In this document: positions 1 through 6,249 of the stretch, piece by piece
Layout: each line of letters begins with the position of its first letter
Numbering within the stretch: position 1 is the stretch's first letter
Assembly (NCBI GenBank): GCA_963925545.1
Contig: CAWUSA010000024.1
Span: 1 to 10,412 of the forward strand
Direction: 5' to 3'
Source of the DNA: TMED14 sp963925545
GTDB lineage: Bacteria > Bacteroidota > Bacteroidia > Flavobacteriales > Schleiferiaceae
Length of the DNA stretch: 10,412 nt
Notes under the pieces: model-generated
Databases searched by the model: none
What the model was told of the DNA's origin: nothing
The model's input: the letters and a program-made list of their open reading frames with translations, nothing else
Translations under genes and position numbers: made by a program

Positions 1-319
1 ATCTGTCGTCATACAGCCCCATCACATACATAAGAATAATGGCAGCCATGAGTGTAACAAAAGACGAGCGATCCATGCTTTCAGGCGTTGCAAACAGAAG
101 CCAAGCAATGAAGATGCAAGGGATCAGCACCATTCCGCCGATGCTTGGCGTGGGTCGCTTGTGAAGCTTGCGCTCGTTAGGCATGTCAATCCAATTGACC
201 TTCAGTGCGTACTTGATGATGGAAGGGGTAATTGCGATGACAGCCACAAAGGCTGACACCATGGCTAACACAAGGGATGGGTCAAGAGGGTCAGGAAGCA
301 AGATAAATGAGTCACTCAT
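1..319 (-). CDS. WecA/MraY-family glycosyl-1-phosphate transferase, N-terminal part (cut by window edge)
   Basis: Only the first 106 codons are inside the window. The family consists of multi-pass inner-membrane enzymes that transfer a sugar-1-phosphate from a UDP-sugar to undecaprenyl phosphate, the first step of a lipid-linked glycan. Visible: hydrophobic helices at about residues 15-38, 62-78 and 87-103; the family signature D45-x-P47-x-x-R50-K-x-H53 followed by P58 and G61-G62; and the Mg2+-binding pair D104-D105 in the context MGLYDD, right at the edge. The start at 319 is the most upstream ATG, because an in-frame TGA lies one codon further up. A -7 promoter box lies 26 bases upstream. 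The signatures fit WecA-like enzymes of O-antigen or exopolysaccharide synthesis better than MraY, but the sugar substrate cannot be told from this part. Confidence 0.88.
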   Translation of the reverse strand, partial: MSDSFILLPDPLDPSLVLAMVSAFVAVIAITPSIIKYALKVNWIDMPNERKLHKRPTPSIGGMVLIPCIFIAWLLFATPESMDRSSFVTLMAAIILMYVMGLYDDR

Positions 320-345
320 TTTTCACTGTTTTTCTTTTTGTGTTA

Positions 346-353
346 CAAATCTA
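346..353 (-). promoter_or_regulatory. -7 box (TAGATTTG) of the WecA-like gene
   Basis: This is an exact match to the Bacteroidota -7 consensus TAnnTTTG, read on the minus strand and ending 26 bases before the ATG at 319. No TTG/TTTG -33 element is visible at 19-21 bases upstream, so only half of the promoter is supported. Confidence 0.5.
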
Positions 354-374
354 ATACAATTGTAGACCCTTGCG

Positions 375-382
375 TATACTTG
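375..382 (+). promoter_or_regulatory. possible -7 box (TATACTTG) of the kelch/winged-helix gene
   Basis: This matches TAnnTTTG with one mismatch (C for the first T of TTTG). It ends only 4 bases before the ATG at 387, so transcription would begin at or next to the start codon. The nearest upstream TTG (360-362) is too close for a normal -33 element. Weak evidence; the true promoter could lie elsewhere in the 67-base divergent gap. Confidence 0.25.
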
Positions 383-386
383 TAAA

Positions 387-1763
387 ATGAAACAACTACT
401 TTTTTTATTGCTTTTTTCGTTTGCGTTTTCGCTCACATCAGTTGCTCAATCAACCACTATTGATAGTGAGGGAATAATTAAAACGGTTGTATCTAAAGCG
501 CTCAATCAAGTTTATGTCTTGTATGAAAATAGAATTGTCACCATAGATTTAGTCTCAATGACATCAAAGGACACGGTTTTTCATGATAATGGAATTGCGT
601 TAGCCGAGTTGTTATGCATCAGTACGTCTAATGAAAATTATTTTTTATCGCCAAGTGGGGGGAGTGTTTTCTTGTTAAAGAGCAACTCGTTAACTAGAAT
701 TGACAACTCCTTTGAACATCAAATGCAAACTGGAGCAGCCATATTTATTTATGAGAATAACATTTATAAGTATGGTGGTTATGGATTATGGTCTGATAGA
801 AATTTTATTACGCGATTTGATTTCACAACCGATGAATGGGAACTGGTCTCCTTCAGAAACAGCGAGATCATACCTGTGGGAAGGCGTTCGTCTATTGTAA
901 AAGTCATTAGAGATAATCTGTATGTAATAGGAGGGGTTCAAGTCAATGAATTTGATCCATTGGTTAATGTTAACTCGAATGAGGTCTGGAAATTTGATTT
1001 AGTTAATGGCCTATGGACGCTTATAGGTGAGATAAAAGATTTCTCAGAGCAGCTAGTCCGGCATTCAGTGATTGATTTTAATGAAAAGATTATAGTTAAT
1101 AACCTCCATGATGACGTTCTTCATGAAATTGACATAATCAAGAACAAGATTACAACCTACAGAAGAACGTCGTTTAGCAGAAAATTAAATCAAGGGACCT
1201 CCCCGGAGACGAAAATGTTCTATTATAGAAATCAATTTTATGGATTCCTTCCAGGAGTCAATTCCCCGAATAAAATGATTTTATCAAAAAGAAATACCGA
1301 TGAAATTTTCGGGGAGCTTATTTCGGAAGAAACCTTTTATGAGAATGAAACGAGGCTTGCAATGATGATCCCCACTTTCGCGCTCCTTTTATTGTTAATT
1401 CCTTTAGGGCTGGTGGTAAAGAAAAGAAAAAGTCAGCGCGACAGGCTTGTGCTAATGAAGGGTCAGGTGTATTTTAATCATAAAATAATTGCTTTAGACC
1501 CCTTAGGCATGACCATATTTACCCATTTAGCTTATGCGAAAAAACAGGTGTATTCAAAAGATATCATTGAATTAATAAATAAACCCCATTTAGATTATTC
1601 TCACTCAACAAGAATATTGAACGATACTTTATATAAAATAAATTACAAGCTCAAAACCGCGATAAAAACAGACAATGACATCATACAAGTGAGTAAATCC
1701 ACATTTGACAAGCGACTGAAGGTGTACGAGATTGACAAGGATCTGTTGATTAAAAAAGCGTAA
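387..1763 (+). CDS. predicted membrane-anchored regulator: exported kelch-like sensor, one membrane helix, cytoplasmic winged-helix-like domain
   Basis: The 458-residue protein has a clear signal peptide (residues 1-20, K2, hydrophobic core, SVA before Q21), which fixes the start. An extracytoplasmic region of about 300 residues contains at least two kelch-type blades: YKYGGYG (128-133) with W151, and LYVIGG (178-183) with W201 and W210. One membrane helix spans about 324-344, followed by the positive stretch KKRKSQRDR, so the C-terminus should be cytoplasmic. Residues about 355-450 resemble an OmpR/PhoB winged helix: a short strand pair (VYFNHKIIAL), then helices and a final strand region near 433-449. 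I infer a one-component signal-to-DNA regulator with topology opposite to ToxR/CadC; the winged-helix call is by eye. It stands alone, divergent from the WecA-like gene and convergent with secA. A hand count at 1561-1620 gives 14 G+C of 60, against 34 of 60 at 3001-3060 in secA, suggesting acquisition by transfer. Ligand and target genes are unknown. Confidence 0.7.
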   Translation: MKQLLFLLLFSFAFSLTSVAQSTTIDSEGIIKTVVSKALNQVYVLYENRIVTIDLVSMTSKDTVFHDNGIALAELLCISTSNENYFLSPSGGSVFLLKSNSLTRIDNSFEHQMQTGAAIFIYENNIYKYGGYGLWSDRNFITRFDFTTDEWELVSFRNSEIIPVGRRSSIVKVIRDNLYVIGGVQVNEFDPLVNVNSNEVWKFDLVNGLWTLIGEIKDFSEQLVRHSVIDFNEKIIVNNLHDDVLHEIDIIKNKITTYRRTSFSRKLNQGTSPETKMFYYRNQFYGFLPGVNSPNKMILSKRNTDEIFGELISEETFYENETRLAMMIPTFALLLLLIPLGLVVKKRKSQRDRLVLMKGQVYFNHKIIALDPLGMTIFTHLAYAKKQVYSKDIIELINKPHLDYSHSTRILNDTLYKINYKLKTAIKTDNDIIQVSKSTFDKRLKVYEIDKDLLIKKA

Positions 1764-1778
1764 CCCTTATTCAATTCT

Positions 1779-1797
1779 GTGACTAGGACCAAGTCAC
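1779..1797. other. short inverted repeat in the convergent gap after the kelch gene and secA
   Basis: GTGACT and AGTCAC form a 6-bp stem around a 7-base loop, inside the 81-base gap (1764-1844) between two converging genes. The position suits a shared terminator, but neither strand has a U-run after the stem, so intrinsic termination is not supported. The rest of the gap holds nothing I recognise. Confidence 0.3.
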
Positions 1798-1844
1798 TCC
1801 AGCGGGCACAAGAGGCCTGGAATAGGTGAGTTAGTCCCCTTGCA

Positions 1845-4800
1845 CTACAACAGCGTCCAGCCCTTGCTAAGCATAGGCTCAGCCACCTTGAACTTCACCT
1901 GCTTGGACTCGCCTGTGGCGATGTTCGTGATGGTCACCTTGTCATTTCTTCCGTACTTCTTGCTGCTTGAAGCCTGGCTGCTGGCTGGGTTTGCTTGCTG
2001 TGGCGCCTGATGCTGGCGTTGAACCGGGCTGTTGCGTCGGCTGCGTCGGCTACCTTGTCCAGATTGCGGGTTGTTTTGATCGTCTTGCGAGCCCTCATCA
2101 TTGCCAGGTCCAGAGGTTGTGTACTCCTGCTTCTTGCTGCGCTGAGGTGCGCGTTGCATGCTTTGTGCTGCCCGTTGCGGATCTTGATCCTCTTTAGGTA
2201 GCCCGGCATTGAAAAGGAAAGACACGATGCTTTGGTTCATTTCATCGAGCATCCCCATGAATAAATCGTAGGATTCATGCTTGTAAATAAGCAAGGGGTC
2301 CTTCTGCTCATAGACGGCGCCCTGCACATTCTGACGGAGGTCATCCATATTCCTCAAGTGCTCCTTCCAGTTGTCATCAATCATTGAAAGAACCACGCCC
2401 TTTTCCATATCCTGGATTAGAGTCTGACCTTCTGTTTCAATGGCCCGATCCAAATTGCTAGCAACCTGAAGCCCTTTTGATCCATCAGTGAAAGGCACAA
2501 GAATCTTGGTGATTTGATCACCCTGTTCCTTCTTTACATTCTGCAATACGGGAAGCGCTTGCGTCGCCACACGTTGATTCTTTGCTTGGTAATGTGCCAT
2601 GGCAGCATCAAAAGTGGCGTCACTGAGTTCCGTGGTTTTGTACTGCTCAAAATGCTTCTCTGACACGGGTGTCTCCATGCCATAGGTCTGGAAACAGCTG
2701 AGCTTGTAGGAAGCATAAGCAGGGTTGCCGTTAGCTGTGTCTTGCGTGCTGCTTGAGCTGTAGCTGCTCGCTTTGTTGGCAATCATGTCCGCATTCTCCA
2801 TGGCCATATTCGCGATATCCAAGCTGAGGCGCTCACCCGACAGGGCGTTCTTGCGTTTCTTGTAAATGCCTGTCCGCTGTGAGTTCATCACATCATCATA
2901 ATCCAGGAGTCGCTTACGCATTCCAAAGTTGTTTTCTTCAACCTTCTTTTGTGCTCTTTCAATGGAGTTGCTCACCATCTTGTGCTGAATGACCTCGCCC
3001 TCTTGATGGCCCATGCGGTCCATCATCTTGGCAATGCGCTCAGAGCCAAAGAGGCGCATGAGCTTGTCCTCAAGTGACACAAAAAACTGAGAAGAGCCAG
3101 GATCACCCTGTCTCCCTGCACGACCTCTGAGCTGACGATCCACACGGCGCGAATCATGGCGTTCAGTACCTACGATGGCTAGACCACCTGCAGCCTTTGA
3201 CTCATCGGTGAGCTTGATATCTGTGCCACGGCCAGCCATGTTAGTGGCAATCGTGACAGTGCCTGGACGGCCCGCTTCAGCGACAATGTCTGCCTCCTTT
3301 TGGTGAAGCTTTGCGTTGAGAACCTGGTGCGGGACCTTGCGCATGTTAAGGGCCCGAGCAAAGAGCTCAGAAATCTCTACCGAGGTTGTACCTACAAGCA
3401 CCGGCCTACCGGAATCCCTCAAGGTGATCACCTCATCAATGGCCGCATTGTATTTCTCTCTGTTGGTCTTGTAAACCAAATCTTGCCGATCGTCACGGAC
3501 AATGGGTCGGTTAGTCGGGATCACTGTCACGTCCAGCTTGTAAATCTCATAGAATTCACCCGCCTCAGTTTCTGCAGTGCCTGTCATGCCAGACAGCTTG
3601 TTGTACATCCTGAAATAGTTCTGCAAGGTGATTGTTGCATAGGTCTGTGTCGCCGCCTCAATGGTCACATCCTCCTTAGCCTCAAGGGCCTGGTGCAAGC
3701 CATCAGAATAGCGCCTGCCATCCATGATGCGGCCGGTTTGTTCATCCACGATTTTAACCTTGGAATCCATCACGACATACTCAACGTCCTTTTCGAACAA
3801 AGCGTAAGCCTTCAAGAGCTGACTCATGGCGTGCACGCGCTCACTCTTTAGTCGGTAGTCCTTCAGCAAGGCATCTTTCTGCTGTGCCTTGGAGGCAAGG
3901 TCCACGTTAGACTGCTCAATGACGTTGAGGTCTGTTGACATGTCAGGCATCAAGAAGAAGTCTGCGCTGGTTCGCTCACTCAAGAGGTCAATGCCCTTGT
4001 CGGTGAGGTTGATCTGGTTGGTCTTCTCCTCAATGGTGAAGAACAAATCCACATCAATCTTCTTCATTTGCTTGCCCTGCTCAGCCATGTAAACCCCTTC
4101 CGTCTTCTGGAGCAGTTGCTTGCTGCCTTCCGTCGAAAGGAACTTGATCAAGGCCTTGTTCTTTGGAAGGGCACGGAATGAACGCAACAGCTCGACGCCA
4201 CCTTGCTCATTGTCGCCTGCTTCTATCAGTATTTTCGCCTGCCTCAATGACTCCTGAGCGACCGCTTTCTGGTGATTCAATAGGTCCACCACATGGGACT
4301 TGAGGTGCGTGTATTCCTGAACATCGCCATTGGGGGTCGGTCCAGAAATAATCAAAGGTGTCCGCGCATCATCAATCAACACAGAATCTACCTCATCCAC
4401 AATGGCAAAGTGATGCTTTTGCTGGACAAGATCGCCCATCTCTTTGGCCATGTTGTCACGCAAGTAATCAAAGCCAAACTCATTGTTGGTTCCAAAAACG
4501 ACATCCTTTCGGTAGGCCATTCTTCGCTCTTCAGAGTTGGGTTGGTGCTTGTCAATGCAATCCACCTCCAAGCCATGGAACTGATACATCGGACCCATCC
4601 ACTCTGAATCTCGCTTAGCTAGGTAGTTGTTCACGGTTACCACATGTACCCCGCGGCCAGACAAGGCATTGAGATAGACAGGTAAGGTGGCAACCAAGGT
4701 CTTGCCCTCACCGGTAGCCATCTCTGCAATACGACCCTGGTGCAACACCACGCCGCCGATTAGCTGCACATCGTAGTGCACCATGTTCCAGGTCACGTCA

Positions 4801-5294
4801 ACGCCTGCTGCTGACCATGTTTGGTGCCAAGTTGCGGTTTGCGTTGCGTCATCTGAAATGCTGACGGCATCCAATGTGGCAGCGAGGCTTCGATCCAACA
4901 CCGTGGCCTCAACCACCAAATCGCCATTGGACCATTGCTTGGCTGTTTCACGGATGACCGCAAAGGCCTCTGGTAAAATGTCAGTAAGGATGGACTCTTC
5001 CTTGTCAAGTAAATCTTTTTCTGCCTGTTCAAGTTGCTTGTACAGGTCATCCTTCTCAGCAAAATTTTCTGTCGACTCAATCTGCTGCTTAAGGTCGTCA
5101 ATGATGCCCTGCTCAGGCTTGCCCCCCTCTTTCAAGCGCAGCTTAAAGTCTGCGGTCTTGTCTCTCAAACCCTGTGCAGTGATGCCTTTGATGGCAGCTT
5201 CAGCAGCATGGATCTTCTCGATGAAGGGTTTGATCTCCTTGATGTCTCTTTCCGACTTATCCCCAAGGAGTTTTTTGAGTAGGTTTTGAATCAT
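1845..5294 (-). CDS. secA: preprotein translocase ATPase SecA
   Basis: SecA is the motor that pushes unfolded preproteins through SecYEG by ATP hydrolysis. Visible in order: N-terminal amphipathic start MIQNLLKKLLG; Walker A MATGEGKT (192-199); NEFGFDYLRDNM (271-282); Walker B DEVD (300-303) and IDDART (307-312); SGMTGTAETEAGEF (568-581); TNMAGRGTDI (684-693); the arginine-finger motif QLRGRAGRQGDPG (721-733); and helical scaffold IDDNWKEHL (972-980). The preprotein cross-linking region carries a roughly 100-residue insertion after 325. At 1149 residues it is about 250 longer than E. coli SecA, as is usual in Bacteroidota. A Q/S/N-rich linker (about 1040-1113) leads to a tail starting GRND (1115-1118) that lacks the CxCx8C[HC] zinc site. 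It follows the DUF2795 gene by 37 bases and shares its promoter. The start is the natural family start; no Shine-Dalgarno is seen. Confidence 0.98.
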   Translation of the reverse strand: MIQNLLKKLLGDKSERDIKEIKPFIEKIHAAEAAIKGITAQGLRDKTADFKLRLKEGGKPEQGIIDDLKQQIESTENFAEKDDLYKQLEQAEKDLLDKEESILTDILPEAFAVIRETAKQWSNGDLVVEATVLDRSLAATLDAVSISDDATQTATWHQTWSAAGVDVTWNMVHYDVQLIGGVVLHQGRIAEMATGEGKTLVATLPVYLNALSGRGVHVVTVNNYLAKRDSEWMGPMYQFHGLEVDCIDKHQPNSEERRMAYRKDVVFGTNNEFGFDYLRDNMAKEMGDLVQQKHHFAIVDEVDSVLIDDARTPLIISGPTPNGDVQEYTHLKSHVVDLLNHQKAVAQESLRQAKILIEAGDNEQGGVELLRSFRALPKNKALIKFLSTEGSKQLLQKTEGVYMAEQGKQMKKIDVDLFFTIEEKTNQINLTDKGIDLLSERTSADFFLMPDMSTDLNVIEQSNVDLASKAQQKDALLKDYRLKSERVHAMSQLLKAYALFEKDVEYVVMDSKVKIVDEQTGRIMDGRRYSDGLHQALEAKEDVTIEAATQTYATITLQNYFRMYNKLSGMTGTAETEAGEFYEIYKLDVTVIPTNRPIVRDDRQDLVYKTNREKYNAAIDEVITLRDSGRPVLVGTTSVEISELFARALNMRKVPHQVLNAKLHQKEADIVAEAGRPGTVTIATNMAGRGTDIKLTDESKAAGGLAIVGTERHDSRRVDRQLRGRAGRQGDPGSSQFFVSLEDKLMRLFGSERIAKMMDRMGHQEGEVIQHKMVSNSIERAQKKVEENNFGMRKRLLDYDDVMNSQRTGIYKKRKNALSGERLSLDIANMAMENADMIANKASSYSSSSTQDTANGNPAYASYKLSCFQTYGMETPVSEKHFEQYKTTELSDATFDAAMAHYQAKNQRVATQALPVLQNVKKEQGDQITKILVPFTDGSKGLQVASNLDRAIETEGQTLIQDMEKGVVLSMIDDNWKEHLRNMDDLRQNVQGAVYEQKDPLLIYKHESYDLFMGMLDEMNQSIVSFLFNAGLPKEDQDPQRAAQSMQRAPQRSKKQEYTTSGPGNDEGSQDDQNNPQSGQGSRRSRRNSPVQRQHQAPQQANPASSQASSSKKYGRNDKVTITNIATGESKQVKFKVAEPMLSKGWTLL
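2033..2050. repeat. 9-bp tandem duplication in the SecA linker
   Basis: TGCGTCGGC occurs twice with no gap. On the secA strand the duplication encodes Ser-Arg-Arg twice (SRRSRR, about residues 1082-1087) inside the low-complexity linker before the C-terminal tail. It is in frame, and such linkers tolerate length change by slippage. Confidence 0.8.
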
Positions 5295-5331
5295 GACAGC
5301 TTGTTCACCTGTTAATCACGTGCGCAACGGA

Positions 5332-5556
5332 TCAATACTCATCTTCATTCCACAAGAAATCGTCATCTGTGGGGTAGTCAGGCCAGATATCAATGATGCC
5401 TTCATAGGTCTCGGGCTCTTCTTCCTCAACCTGTTGCAGGTTTTCAACCACCTCCATGGGGGCGCCTGAGCGGATAGAGTAATCGATGAGCTCGTCCTTG
5501 GTGGCGGGCCATGGCGCGTCACTGAGGTAAGAGGCAAGTTCAAGGGTCCAGTACAT
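5332..5556 (-). CDS. DUF2795 family small acidic protein
   Basis: This 74-residue protein begins MYWTLELASYLSDAPWP, a strongly conserved opening in Bacteroidota DUF2795 proteins as I remember them, and ends in an acidic, tryptophan-containing tail (IWPDYP at 57-62, DDDFLWNEDEY at 64-74). No signal peptide or membrane segment is visible, so it is presumably cytoplasmic. The DUF2795 core (about residues 7-40, containing TKDELIDYSIRSGAP) looks like a short helical domain. It is the first gene of a unit with secA, 37 bases upstream, and has the best promoter in the window. Its function is unknown. The pairing with secA suggests, but does not show, a role in export. The overlapping frame at 5316-5543 is a shadow and lacks this conserved sequence. 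Confidence 0.85.
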   Translation of the reverse strand: MYWTLELASYLSDAPWPATKDELIDYSIRSGAPMEVVENLQQVEEEEPETYEGIIDIWPDYPTDDDFLWNEDEY

Positions 5557-5604
5557 AATTGTAAGGTGTAGGAAAGACGCAGATTAATAGGGTAGTCAGT
5601 TGCG

Positions 5605-5635
5605 CAAAAGTAATTTTTTATTTGACGTAGGCAAA
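5605..5635 (-). promoter_or_regulatory. Bacteroidota-type promoter (TTTG-N19-TACTTTTG) for DUF2795-secA
   Basis: Read on the minus strand, TTTG (5635-5632) is followed after exactly 19 bases by TACTTTTG (5612-5605). Both elements and the spacing fit the Bacteroidota housekeeping consensus. The spacer is A/T-rich. Transcription should start near 5600, giving a leader of roughly 43 bases before the ATG at 5556. The -33 element lies inside a small inverted repeat (TATTTG at 5619-5624, CAAATA at 5632-5637). Confidence 0.75.
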
Positions 5636-5645
5636 TAGGAACAAT

Positions 5646-6248
5646 CTACTTTGCCACCCAAGGGATATCCAAAACGTCAAAAGTCGTGCCCAGCCAACGA
5701 CTCAGCGTAAAAAAATAATCACTCAATCGGTTGATATAAGGCATAGAATCTCCTGGAAAGGGCTTGTTTTCTGCATCGAGTTTGCTTTGCAAGGCCGCAC
5801 AATGCCTCTCAGCCCTGCGACAAACTGTCCGACAAACATGCGCTTGGCTGATGACAACATGTCCGCCCGGCAAAATAAATTGCTTCATTGGCGTCAAATC
5901 TTGATCCATGGTGTCGATAGCAAGCTCCAAGTTAACGGTCCATTGCGAATGAATTGCAGGCAGCTTTTCCACCATGTCTGGCAGGTCATTGGCCATGTGG
6001 GATCCGATGCTGAACAAGTGACTTTGAACGTTGCCCAGCTCAGCCAACCTTAGCTTGAGCGCGTCTTGCTTGTCGCGAGTCGCTTCGTTGCCTGTTTCTG
6101 TGTTGAGCAAATCCTTGAGCATGCCAACCTGTGCGTTGAGCTCATCCAGGCTGCCATAGGCGTCAAGCCTTGAGTCTGACTTGCTGATGCGTGTGCCGCT
6201 GAACAAGCCCGTTGTGCCGTTGTCTCCAGATTTGGTGTAGATCTTCAT
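5646..6248 (-). CDS. pduO: PduO-type cob(I)yrinic acid a,c-diamide / cob(I)alamin adenosyltransferase
   Basis: The enzyme attaches the 5'-deoxyadenosyl group of ATP to the reduced cobalt of a corrinoid, making coenzyme B12. It acts in the cytoplasm, usually as a trimer. Family motifs are all visible: N-terminal ATP loop TKSGDNGTTGL (5-15), the R27-x-D29-AYG-x-L-DELNA segment (27-39), FILPGG (124-129), the ATP/cobalamin signature CRRAER (143-148) and YINRLSDYFFTLSR (171-184). The length of 200 residues is normal for the family. Its ATG follows the TGA of the PurF-like gene after one base (TGA-C-ATG on the minus strand), so the two are almost surely co-transcribed and probably translationally coupled. 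The host presumably has an adenosylcobalamin enzyme such as methylmalonyl-CoA mutase elsewhere; none is in this window. Confidence 0.95.
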   Translation of the reverse strand: MKIYTKSGDNGTTGLFSGTRISKSDSRLDAYGSLDELNAQVGMLKDLLNTETGNEATRDKQDALKLRLAELGNVQSHLFSIGSHMANDLPDMVEKLPAIHSQWTVNLELAIDTMDQDLTPMKQFILPGGHVVISQAHVCRTVCRRAERHCAALQSKLDAENKPFPGDSMPYINRLSDYFFTLSRWLGTTFDVLDIPWVAK

Positions 6249-6249
6249 G

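Noticed and set aside
168..365. 65-codon plus-strand open frame at the left end
   Set aside because: It is antisense to the WecA-like gene, whose family motifs are clear on the other strand, and has no features of its own.
1934..2209. Alternative frames on both strands over the SecA linker
   Set aside because: The SecA frame is continuous here and ends with a sensible GRND tail; the other frames are low-complexity, biased translations of the repetitive linker.
3300..3851. 183-codon plus-strand open frame inside secA
   Set aside because: It lies wholly opposite well-conserved SecA motifs and its translation resembles no family; it is a shadow of secA codon use.
5317..5322. CACGTG palindrome in the DUF2795-secA gap
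   Set aside because: A single six-base palindrome is expected by chance at this scale and has no partner site or known bacterial regulator behind it here.
5613..5640. Hairpin after pduO as an intrinsic terminator
   Set aside because: On the pduO transcript the stem would be followed by A residues, not U, and the stem is short and AT-rich. The region is better explained as the DUF2795-secA promoter.
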